34,250 bases of DNA from Gammaproteobacteria bacterium (lineage in GTDB: Bacteria; Pseudomonadota; Gammaproteobacteria; S012-40), in the NCBI GenBank assembly GCA_919902765.1, contig CAKKRP010000122.1, positions 1 to 34,250 on the forward strand, read 5' to 3'. Under the pieces are notes generated by a model, which saw only the letters and a list, made by a program, of their open reading frames with translations, was not told where the DNA came from and did not search any database. Positions 11,624-21,937 of this stretch are shown here, in pieces. Both the position numbers and the translations under genes were made by a program. Numbering within the stretch: position 1 is the first letter of the stretch; the number at the start of each line of letters is the position of its first letter.

Positions 11624-13231
11624 ATGAACTCGCCCCCCACCAAGTTACCCGGTTCGCCGACCGTGCCCAACCCATGGTATTCCAGGATCTGGTTAAACGT
11701 GGCGCTGCTGTGTGCAACGCTAGCGATATTGCTGAGCATCGCCTGGTTCGCGGCTCAGCAATTGCGCGACCAACACGCCACCACCTTACGCGAACAAGGG
11801 GGCGCTCACGAGGTATATACCCTCTACGAGGCCATGGTCGTATTAGGAAAATTACGCGGGGTGTCGCTGCTGCAGCGCGGCGGCGACGCGAGCCAAGCCG
11901 TTCTGGCCGAAGAATTACATACCGAATTTCGTTTGTTAGTGCGCGGCATTTTAGCGGAAGATCACGTGCGCGGATTTCGCATTGCCGACGCATTAGAGCA
12001 TGCGCTAGAGCGGGTAAAAAAAATACAGGCGGCGGCAACCGCGTTAGACCCAATCACCGAATTTCAATATTTCGGCGAAATCGAACTTGATCTGGTCGAT
12101 ATGATGGATAACGTCGCGAATTTTTCAGATTTGGCGTTGGACCCCGAGGGCCGCAGCCATTACTTAACGGATCTAATGACCGATTTATTGCCGCTCTTGA
12201 CGGCGCATCTCGATGCGCTGCGCGGCTTGATCGCTTACGGGAGCCAATCCGTTGCGCACGCTAAACTCGCTGACGCACTAGTCACCCAAGAGCTCCTGAC
12301 TTATCAGCGCAAAACCTTACATAGCCAACGCGCCACCGGCATGCTGCGCGAGCTTGGCCCCGTCACCCATGCGCACACCAAGAAACGCATCGACGAATTC
12401 GAAACGGCGCTGATGGAGGCGGTTGCGAAATATGCCCATGTGCCGAAAAAACAGCTATCTACCGGCCGTCAAGCCTTCAAAGATATCGGTTTAGCGAATA
12501 CTATTTTGCTCGATACATTCAACGAAGTTTACGGCGATTTACATACTTTGCTGCAACAACGTCTGGACCGTTTGCAAGAAAAAACGACCGGCATATATTA
12601 CAGCGCCGCCCTGGCGATCACGCTGATCGCTTGGGTAATTTTCAGTGTTATCCGGCGCACCCGCCAATTGCACAAATTGCTACAGCGAGAACGCGCGCGC
12701 GTGGAATTGGCACAGCACAATTACGTCGCTACACCACAACCGCCCCTCGGCACGCGAGGGCATCATTTCCACACGTTTGCGGTAATGCCGTGGCTGCACG
12801 AGTTAATCAATAGCTTTGCGGAACTGGGACACCGCTTAAGCGTGCGTTTTGAATTGCGCAACGCCTTGCCGTCTGCGTATATTTGGGCTGATAAACAACG
12901 TTTAGGTCAGGCGCTCGGCAATGTATTGACCTTTTGCGCCGAACGCTCGCCCGCACCAGGCGTCGTCGAACTGCGCATCAACAAAATCGATACCGACCGC
13001 ATTCATATCATGATCAAAGACAGCGGCACCCTGTTAACGGAAGCGCAACAAATTCAACTTTTGACCCCCGACACCACCGCCACACCGCGCGCGGGCGGAC
13101 GCGCCGCCTTAATCGCCGCCAAAACCATTATCAATGAACAACAAGGGCAAATCGACGTAGTGAGCGACGGGGAATCAGGCACCTCGTTCTACATCGAACT
13201 GCCCCTCGTTGCAGCGGACTACCACCCTTAA
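11624..13231 (+). CDS. Membrane sensor with C-terminal HATPase_c-like domain; degenerate (pseudo)histidine kinase
   Basis: Two TM helices bracket a ~300 aa helical sensory region ('LRGVSLLQRGG', 'LDPEGRSHYLTDLMTDLLPLL'); C-terminal 'RLGQALGNVLTFCAERSPAPGVVELRI...IKDSG...GTSFYIELPL' resembles HATPase_c. Confidence 0.7.
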   Translation: MNSPPTKLPGSPTVPNPWYSRIWLNVALLCATLAILLSIAWFAAQQLRDQHATTLREQGGAHEVYTLYEAMVVLGKLRGVSLLQRGGDASQAVLAEELHTEFRLLVRGILAEDHVRGFRIADALEHALERVKKIQAAATALDPITEFQYFGEIELDLVDMMDNVANFSDLALDPEGRSHYLTDLMTDLLPLLTAHLDALRGLIAYGSQSVAHAKLADALVTQELLTYQRKTLHSQRATGMLRELGPVTHAHTKKRIDEFETALMEAVAKYAHVPKKQLSTGRQAFKDIGLANTILLDTFNEVYGDLHTLLQQRLDRLQEKTTGIYYSAALAITLIAWVIFSVIRRTRQLHKLLQRERARVELAQHNYVATPQPPLGTRGHHFHTFAVMPWLHELINSFAELGHRLSVRFELRNALPSAYIWADKQRLGQALGNVLTFCAERSPAPGVVELRINKIDTDRIHIMIKDSGTLLTEAQQIQLLTPDTTATPRAGGRAALIAAKTIINEQQGQIDVVSDGESGTSFYIELPLVAADYHP

Positions 13232-13238
13232 ACCCAGA

Positions 13239-13712
13239 TTACAACCACGCCCAACCCCACCATGCCTGTAGCGTATCCCATAAAGTGGCGGGCGCTTGTT
13301 GCGCCGCCCAGCGCAAATCCACCTCCAGCGTGCGCCATCCACCAGCGGCGATCTCTTGTTCTAATTGTCCGACCTGCCATCCGCAATATCCGTTAAAGCG
13401 CAACACCGCGCGCGCCTCTTCGCCCTCCGGAATAGACAATTTAAAACGCCGTTCGGGCGCAACAAAACCGCCGTTGCGCACGCCAGCGGTCGATGCCGGG
13501 CGATTCAAGATAAATCCGACACTGCCATATTCCTCACGCGCCGCCAACACGATCACCGTGTGGCGAAAACGCGCGTCGCTGACATGCTCGGTCGCGACTA
13601 ACAACGTGCCGGGCGCTAACGGCGGATTCCATTGCCCTGCATGCACTACGCCCGACATCACCACAGCCCACAAAATTGCGGCCGCCCCCATCCTCTGCAT
13701 ATGCCTCCCCAA
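13239..13712 (-). CDS. YqgE/AlgH (UPF0301/DUF179)-like protein, compact and with a predicted signal peptide
   Basis: 'LAPGTLLVATEHVSDARFRHTVIVLAA...GSVGFILNRP' and 'FNGYCGWQVGQLEQEIAAGGW'; N-terminus 'AAAILWAVVMSGVVHA'. Confidence 0.75.
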   Translation of the reverse strand: MGRHMQRMGAAAILWAVVMSGVVHAGQWNPPLAPGTLLVATEHVSDARFRHTVIVLAAREEYGSVGFILNRPASTAGVRNGGFVAPERRFKLSIPEGEEARAVLRFNGYCGWQVGQLEQEIAAGGWRTLEVDLRWAAQQAPATLWDTLQAWWGWAWL

Positions 13713-13759
13713 CGCACAATGATATGCTAACCGCTTGTTGAAAAACTCAATATTTCGAG

Positions 13760-14353
13760 ATGCATATGCCCATATCCCGCATCGTCACCGCGCTGTCTCA
13801 ACACGGCTATTGTGTAGTATCCAGATTTTTTTTCGCTGAATCGGCCGAGTTACGCGCCACCTTGCTCCAGGCCTGGCAGACCGGCGGCCTCACCCGCGCC
13901 GCCGTAGGCCAAGGACCCGCCCGCCAAGTGCGCGACGCGGTACGTGGCGATTATGTACGGTGGCTAGAACCCAGCGCCGACCCCGCAATCCAGTCCTATT
14001 TTCAGGCCATGGAGACATTGCGCGTAGCCATTAATCGCGAATTGTTCATGGGACTATTCGACTATGAGGCGCATTTCGCCCTCTATCCGCCCGGCGCGTT
14101 TTATCAAAAACATCGTGACGGCTTTGTCGGCGATAAACGCCGCAAGGTCTCGTGCGTGCTTTATTTAAACGACGATTGGCAGCCGCACCAGGGCGGCGCA
14201 TTGCGCTTGTATACACCCGCTGGAAATATCGACATCTCACCGCAAGCAGGCACCCTGGCCTGCTTTTTATCCGACGACATGTGGCACGAGGTATTGCCCG
14301 CGACACGTGAACGCTTGAGCATTACAGGATGGTTTAAGATACGCGGGGTATAA
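13760..14353 (+). CDS. 2OG-Fe(II) oxygenase (SM-20/prolyl hydroxylase-like)
   Basis: Fe ligands HxD ('YQKHRDGF') and distal His ('DDMWHEVLP'), 2OG-binding Arg 'RERLSITGWF'; 'VLYLNDDWQPHQGGALRLY'. Confidence 0.9.
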   Translation: MHMPISRIVTALSQHGYCVVSRFFFAESAELRATLLQAWQTGGLTRAAVGQGPARQVRDAVRGDYVRWLEPSADPAIQSYFQAMETLRVAINRELFMGLFDYEAHFALYPPGAFYQKHRDGFVGDKRRKVSCVLYLNDDWQPHQGGALRLYTPAGNIDISPQAGTLACFLSDDMWHEVLPATRERLSITGWFKIRGV

Positions 14354-14451
14354 AAAGCCAATTCGAACGTTGGCACGGCCGAATAATATCGCGTATCATA
14401 CGTTGTTGTTAAACATTTTTTGGGCAGGTTTCTGTCAGGGGGAATAACGAA

Positions 14452-16839
14452 ATGAAGCATGGCACCCAGCACGCCTTGGGTTTGGCGTTAGGTATAGTGA
14501 TATTGAACGTAGCGCTCTCGGGCTGTGGATCGGCCGTCAGTGAAAGCTTGGCTACTAACAATATCGTCCAAGCCAACGACGACGCCTTCACCACCCCGCG
14601 CAATCAGTCAGGCATCAGCCCTTATGTCTTCGCCAATGATGTCACCAGCCAGCAAACTGCGGTGGGACTGCGAGTCTCCAGCTTCACGCAAGGAGCCCGG
14701 GGTAGTGTCAGTTACAATCGCGACGGCACCTTCACCTACACCCCCGACCAAAACAAAGACGCCGGGCAAGACAGCTTCACCTACACCGTTACCGATGAAG
14801 GCGGGGGAACTAAGTCCGCGACGGTGCGTGTGACGACGACAGCGGCCTGGGATATGCCGCTTTCATTCGGAAAAGAGTATATCAACAAAAAACAAATTTT
14901 TACCTTCGCGAATGGCGGGATTTTAGCGCTGTGGAGTCACTCTACTTATATTTACAGCATCAACGCGAACGTATATTCCATTTGGATGCGCGAATACCGC
15001 CCGAACTCGGGTTGGACCGACAACAAACCTATCGTTAAAACAGTGTTGGATTGGCAAGCGGACCAGGCTCGGTCCACCGGAGATGTGTTTCTGGTCACGA
15101 TGAATCCCAAACCAAATGCGAGCAATCCGCTGGCGGTGGTCGCCACGCTCAATGGTATGCATTATAGCGCATCGGAAGGGTGGGATAAGGTCTCTGCCGC
15201 CGCAGACGCCGATATTGCGTCCACCGCGATATCTGGCGATACACTGGAACGCAGCACACTTACAAATCAGTACCCACAGTTCCTTATTAACGCCCAAGCC
15301 GCCGGTGGTGGCGCCGTGGTCGTGTGGCAACAACCTCAACAACCGGTTGCCACCCCGAGCTATTTTGAGCTCTATACAAATAGCTATAGCCCTAACACCA
15401 CACCCCACTGGGGCGCCCAATCAAAATCCATAGACAAATCACCGAAAACCGCTTCCGAGCACGACTCTCGCATCATGCAGTTGCTGGCGGACAGTACCGG
15501 CCGCATCACCGTCATTTGGCAAATCGCGGAGCTGGCGCCCACCACCACTAGCTACCAGCCATATCTGTGGGCAAACGGACGCAATGCCGCAGGGGGATGG
15601 GGTACCGCAGTTAGAGTGGACCCGGCGCCCGTCGCTACCGATGGCTATGCGCAGTACACACAGGCGACTATGGACTCCGCTGGAAACGTAATAGTCGCGT
15701 GGGTTAGACGAGACAACGCCAATATAGCGCGCGTTTCTGCCAATAAACTGAGCTGGGTAAGCACCACCACGTTAGCGGCCGGCAGCCCTGCGACAATCCA
15801 ACAGGATACCGTAGCCTGTTGTGCTCCCCCCAGCCTGCAGTCGTACAATCTGTTCTTAGGCGGAGATGGCGTAGGCAATATTGTGCTGGCATGGGCCAAT
15901 TACGTCGCGGCGCCCAATATCAATGACACTGCCACAACCGTTAATGTCCCGGAAATATACGCAAGCCGTTTGGCGGCCAATATGCCCACGTGGGAACCCG
16001 CCCGTCGCCTGGACGCCCCCCCCGTTGCAGGTGACGGATATTCCTATATCAAAGGTGTCGTCCGCAACGCTAACGACAGTGTGAGTGTCATTTGGTCTAA
16101 AGATTACTACCCACAAACCGGCACCGCCCAGAAACCGCGAAAATTTTGGGCGCAACGCTTTTTATCCGGCAAGGATACCACGGCCCCTGTCTGGTTACAT
16201 CAGGGCGCCCCCTATACGGATGACCTGAGACTCGTTCAAGACAGCAATAATGACACACAACTATTTATGCTCAAGAAATCCAGCAACAATTATATTGGCC
16301 GTGACCTCCATAATTTGCGCCTGACCAATGATTGGGTAGGCTGGACGGCGGGAGGCACTACGCTGCCAGCGACACAACAGATATCCGCGATTTCTAACAA
16401 CTTAGACGTGATGTTTCAACAAGCCGTGGTGGACAAACAGAACAACATTACCGCCATCTGGTCACAAAACGATGGCTATTACAATCACATGTACGCCAGC
16501 CGCTCGAATGCGGCGACCCCCGACGCCTGGAACGTGCCGCAGCAACTCGATGGGGCTCAGGACTGGAGTAGTTTCACGACCCCAGGCGCCGCAAGTGCCT
16601 TGGTCGATGCCAATGGTAATATTACAGTTGCCTGGACGATATTAAACGGTGGGCAAACACATCTTGTAGCGCGCCAAATTTCCGCAACGGGTACATTATT
16701 AGCGAATTCCGCACGCATCGTCAGTCTCGCCGAAAACCAGTACCTTAATTTCCCGCGTGAGGCGGTGGTAAGCGCGTCCGGCATGCCGGTATTTTTTTAC
16801 GATATATCAAACCGCACCTCTTTCAGCAGCTTACACTAA
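14452..16839 (+). CDS. Lipoprotein with Ig/cadherin-like domain and multiple beta-propeller-like repeats
   Basis: Lipobox 'VALSGC'; 'NDDAF...VFANDVTS...VSYNRDGTFTYTPDQNKDAGQDSFTYTVTDEGGG'; recurrent 'D..GNITVAW' repeats. Confidence 0.75.
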   Translation: MKHGTQHALGLALGIVILNVALSGCGSAVSESLATNNIVQANDDAFTTPRNQSGISPYVFANDVTSQQTAVGLRVSSFTQGARGSVSYNRDGTFTYTPDQNKDAGQDSFTYTVTDEGGGTKSATVRVTTTAAWDMPLSFGKEYINKKQIFTFANGGILALWSHSTYIYSINANVYSIWMREYRPNSGWTDNKPIVKTVLDWQADQARSTGDVFLVTMNPKPNASNPLAVVATLNGMHYSASEGWDKVSAAADADIASTAISGDTLERSTLTNQYPQFLINAQAAGGGAVVVWQQPQQPVATPSYFELYTNSYSPNTTPHWGAQSKSIDKSPKTASEHDSRIMQLLADSTGRITVIWQIAELAPTTTSYQPYLWANGRNAAGGWGTAVRVDPAPVATDGYAQYTQATMDSAGNVIVAWVRRDNANIARVSANKLSWVSTTTLAAGSPATIQQDTVACCAPPSLQSYNLFLGGDGVGNIVLAWANYVAAPNINDTATTVNVPEIYASRLAANMPTWEPARRLDAPPVAGDGYSYIKGVVRNANDSVSVIWSKDYYPQTGTAQKPRKFWAQRFLSGKDTTAPVWLHQGAPYTDDLRLVQDSNNDTQLFMLKKSSNNYIGRDLHNLRLTNDWVGWTAGGTTLPATQQISAISNNLDVMFQQAVVDKQNNITAIWSQNDGYYNHMYASRSNAATPDAWNVPQQLDGAQDWSSFTTPGAASALVDANGNITVAWTILNGGQTHLVARQISATGTLLANSARIVSLAENQYLNFPREAVVSASGMPVFFYDISNRTSFSSLH

Positions 16840-16851
16840 CCCTCAATGATT

Positions 16852-16887
16852 GCAGGGTGGGCACCAACGTGCCCACCCTGCCTTTTT
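16852..16887 (+). terminator. Rho-independent terminator of the lipoprotein gene
   Basis: GCAGGGTGGGCAC-CAAC-GTGCCCACCCTGC (13-bp perfect stem) followed by CTTTTT. Confidence 0.9.
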
Positions 16888-16902
16888 AAAATCGCGCCCA
16901 AA

Positions 16903-18300
16903 CTACACCTGCCCCGCCAACCCTTCCAATATTGCAAAATTATCCGCACAAATTTTTCTAAACCCCGCACTCACGCGCGCGTCCTTGCTCGCCATTTCCC
17001 AAAACACCAGCGCGGCGGTCGCTGCCTTGATCCAAATGTCTCGCTCGCGCGGCAAGGGCAAATGCAGTTCAAACACACGCAGCGGCACCTCCCCGCCGGC
17101 AAGCGGCGCATACAGCATCGGCAACATATCGTAGATAGGCGCAATTTTTAGCGTTGGCGTTGCTTGCGGGTGCGGGGTAAATTGAAAAGATAAATTGCCT
17201 AAATGCATATCGGAATTGGCGATCAACTGCCCATACCACCATAGCAAATGCACCTCGTTTACCACACGGCGACTGACCAGGCCACGCTTTTCTAAGCCGT
17301 TGATTGCAATTCGCCAATTCAACTCGGTGCTGCCGACAAATACTGCATCCAAGGTGGCGAGCGACACCAATTCACTACGACCCCAATCGCCGATACGATC
17401 AAAGCGTTCCACCTCGATAAAGGTGCGCCCCTGATGCTGCACTATCCTGGTATACGCCACCGCAATATCGAGCGCTGCATACAGCGCCTCTAGCGCAAGG
17501 TGTTCACATATCAACAAGTCCGACCAGCGTTGCACCGTGCCGGAGGTCGCCGCGCCGGAAAATTTAACAATGACATGCGGCGTTTTGCGGCCCGCTAAAT
17601 CACGCTTAGCGGTAAATTTTGGAAACTCACCTGCCGCGCTTGAGCCTGCAATCCCCGCCTCTGCCGCACGCCCTGCAAGCGCCGCATAATGACCCGGTAG
17701 ATCCGCTTCCGCACACGCCGTTGCACCGCTGGTCTTTACCTTATTCCACAGCGCATAAGCGGCATCGCCGACGATTAGATTGCCGGTGACATCCGCGCCG
17801 CGTAGCGCCAGCGCATAGACGATGTCGTCATCCGACCATTCCATGGGATTTATAGACAACTGGAGATCGCGCGCAAAATAGTGGGCGAAGTGCCGCCCTA
17901 AAAACCCCTGCGGTCGCATATCATAAAAAGGATAGGGCAGTCCGTCCCACCAACCCGCTTGGTGCTCGGGCGTGACCGGCCAGCCGCTAGCATCAAGATC
18001 CATCACCGCACCGTGCGGTGCCACCAAACTTAAGCTTGTGAGTTCGTGCCCCCTGCCTGTCGCATCGACGCGATACACCGGCAAAGGTGTCACCACCCCG
18101 CGCAACGCTCGACGCCACACATAGCGCGCGTTCTTGGTGGTGCCCAAGCGCATGACATTGGTCTGTTGCTCGCGCAATATCCGCAACGCCGTCGGCACAC
18201 TCACCCCCGCGCGCGCCGCCAATTCCGCCGCCGATAATAAAGGGGTATTGCGTAGGGCTCGTTCCAGTTGATCGCGGGCAATCAGATTCGAGGGTCGCAT
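16903..18300 (-). CDS. yjjJ: HipA-like Ser/Thr kinase with N-terminal winged-helix domain, YjjJ (HipH) type
   Basis: N-terminal HTH 'LSAAELAARAGVSVPTALRIL'; HipA_C motifs 'HVIVKF', 'FIEVERFDR', 'IANSDMHLGNLSF', 'IAPIYDMLP'. Confidence 0.85.
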   Translation of the reverse strand: MRPSNLIARDQLERALRNTPLLSAAELAARAGVSVPTALRILREQQTNVMRLGTTKNARYVWRRALRGVVTPLPVYRVDATGRGHELTSLSLVAPHGAVMDLDASGWPVTPEHQAGWWDGLPYPFYDMRPQGFLGRHFAHYFARDLQLSINPMEWSDDDIVYALALRGADVTGNLIVGDAAYALWNKVKTSGATACAEADLPGHYAALAGRAAEAGIAGSSAAGEFPKFTAKRDLAGRKTPHVIVKFSGAATSGTVQRWSDLLICEHLALEALYAALDIAVAYTRIVQHQGRTFIEVERFDRIGDWGRSELVSLATLDAVFVGSTELNWRIAINGLEKRGLVSRRVVNEVHLLWWYGQLIANSDMHLGNLSFQFTPHPQATPTLKIAPIYDMLPMLYAPLAGGEVPLRVFELHLPLPRERDIWIKAATAALVFWEMASKDARVSAGFRKICADNFAILEGLAGQV

Positions 18301-18307
18301 TGAGGTC

Positions 18308-18361
18308 CATTATTTAACATATAATGATAAGAATATAGTATTGTTTTTTATTAAATGTCAA
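18308..18361 (-). promoter_or_regulatory. Candidate sigma70 promoter plus inverted-repeat operator of the yjjJ-like gene
   Basis: Minus strand TTGACA (18361-18356) - 18 nt - TATATT (18337-18332); inverted repeat CATTAT-N7-ATAATG at 18308-18326. Confidence 0.55.
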
Positions 18362-18542
18362 TGCGTTACCTCCTATATATCAATATTTATGACTTATAAA
18401 ACAATTAATTATTACTCAATGATAACCCGGCTTCTATATATGTGTACCATGCAATAAACACGGCGGCGTGGAGTCCGTAGCGTGTGATTGCCAAAAACTA
18501 CGTTAGTACCCGCGCGACAAGCAGCCTAATGGAAAATCTGGG

Positions 18543-18941
18543 TTAAACCCAATTTTCCAACCGCAATCCAGGCACACGCGCGAATTCCTGCATATTATTA
18601 GTAATCAATATCAGACCCAAGGCCCTGGCGTGACCGGCGATCATCGTATCGTAGGGGCCGATCGGTTTTCCGGCCTTTGCCAACTCGGCGCGGATTTGCC
18701 CAAAATGCGTCGCGGCGTGCGTATCAAAGGGCAGCACCTCCAAGCGCGCGGCAAAACCCTCTACATCTTTTAAGTTTTGTTCTGCCCGCGTGGATTTTTC
18801 CGCACCGTAGATCAACTCGCCAAAGGTCACCGACGATATCGCGAGCTGACCTTCATAGCGTTTAAACGCCTCACGCGCTTGTGGAGGACGGCGCTTGATG
18901 GTGTAAATGACGATATCCGTGTCTAACAAATACTTCAACAT
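18543..18941 (-). CDS. vapC: VapC toxin, PIN-domain RNase
   Basis: 'YLLDTDIVIYTIKRRP', 'ISSVTFGELIYGAEKS', 'GQIRAELAKAGKPIGPYDTMIAGHARALGLILITNN'; resembles enteric VapC. Confidence 0.95.
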   Translation of the reverse strand: MLKYLLDTDIVIYTIKRRPPQAREAFKRYEGQLAISSVTFGELIYGAEKSTRAEQNLKDVEGFAARLEVLPFDTHAATHFGQIRAELAKAGKPIGPYDTMIAGHARALGLILITNNMQEFARVPGLRLENWV

Positions 18942-18943
18942 GC

Positions 18944-19180
18944 CTAAAATGCCCCACGTTCTTGGTCGTCAGGCTGATCGCGCGCGGCCATGAAATCGTC
19001 TGACACGCCCCCTAGATCAAACCAACTGTCCCACGATCCTCCCACCGGAGTGATCAGCCGCGTGACGCCTATCGCGATAATTTCCACCTCCGTTACCGAT
19101 TCCGGCAAGGCCACGCGCTTGGGCAACCGAACCGCCTGGCTTTGATTGCTCTTGAAAAGCTTGGTATGCGCCGATTTCAT
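18944..19180 (-). CDS. vapB: VapB antitoxin (AbrB/SpoVT DNA-binding type, VagC-like)
   Basis: 'TKLFKSNQSQAVRLPKRVALPESVTEVEIIAIG...ITPVGGSWDSWFD'; 2 nt upstream of vapC; start trimmed to MKSAH. Confidence 0.93.
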   Translation of the reverse strand: MKSAHTKLFKSNQSQAVRLPKRVALPESVTEVEIIAIGVTRLITPVGGSWDSWFDLGGVSDDFMAARDQPDDQERGAF

Positions 19181-19187
19181 ATCCCAC

Positions 19188-19252
19188 CTTTGTATATACC
19201 TGACGTAGATACAGTATAGCCAAAGCCTTGTATATGTCAATTGTATATACCT
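19188..19252 (-). promoter_or_regulatory. vapBC promoter/operator
   Basis: Minus strand TTGACA (19240-19235) - 16 nt - TATACT (19218-19213); three copies of a TATACAA-type element (plus-strand TTGTATAT at 19190, 19228, 19241). Confidence 0.65.
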
Positions 19253-19376
19253 TGCGTCACCCCATGCCATGCGAATACTGCGATGCCGATCACAGAATCT
19301 CTCTGGAGGGAGGGGCGGTACACATCACGTGCCGAACGTCGCGCATAACCCGCATAGCTGCGGTACAATACGCCCC

Positions 19377-21261
<1,885 letters not shown>

Positions 21262-21263
<2 letters not shown>

Positions 21264-21288
21264 AAAAAGACGGCCGCGAAGGGCCGTC
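21262..21288 (-). terminator. Rho-independent terminator for the Sel1-type gene
   Basis: Minus strand GACGGCC-CTTCGC-GGCCGTC then TTTTTTT. Confidence 0.85.
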
Positions 21289-21317
21289 ATACGACTTTAG
21301 GAGAGTTGTAACACTAA

Positions 21318-21719
21318 TTAAAAATTAACCGGATTGTTGTCCGCAAGTTTTTCCCAATGCGCGGCCTTCGTAGTGTCTTTTTTCAACCCAAACCAACCTT
21401 CTGCATAGGCGGCGGCCAGATATTCCTGAGCCATACGGCTACCACCTTCGGCGGCCTTGTGATAAAACTCTACGGCCTTGGCTTCATCAATCTTGCCAGT
21501 GGCCCCGATGTGATAAAGTGTGCCCATATTAAACAGGGCCGCGACATTACCTTTTTTCGCCAAGGGCTCCCATTTGGCGACGGCTTTTGCATAATCTCCC
21601 GTCTGGGCCGCGAGAAAGCCATCGGCAAATTCGTTACCTGCCGCCCAGACTGAACTTACGCCCAGCACGCCCAGGGCTAATACGAGGGTTTTCAGTGTCT
21701 TACGTGTGTTCATCAGCAT
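21318..21719 (-). CDS. Exported Sel1-repeat (tetratricopeptide-like) protein
   Basis: Signal peptide 'LVLALGVLGVSSVWAAG'; Sel1 repeats 'AALFNMGTLYHIGATGKIDEAKAVEFYHKAAEGGSRMAQEYLAAAYAEGWFG'. Confidence 0.9.
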   Translation of the reverse strand: MLMNTRKTLKTLVLALGVLGVSSVWAAGNEFADGFLAAQTGDYAKAVAKWEPLAKKGNVAALFNMGTLYHIGATGKIDEAKAVEFYHKAAEGGSRMAQEYLAAAYAEGWFGLKKDTTKAAHWEKLADNNPVNF

Positions 21720-21937
21720 ACTCCCAACACGTTGAATTTAAAACGTCACCGCGTCGTCAATTTACGCTCAATACATTACAACGACGGGTCACTACGGATA
21801 CCTCAATATTACGTACGCCACGCCGCTGCGCTCCATCCGTACGGTGGATATATTTTGCGACCTCGATCACATAATGCTTAAAATTCGCTGGACTGAGCAT
21901 TTGATCATACGTTAGTTTATTGATATTAAAGGATTTT

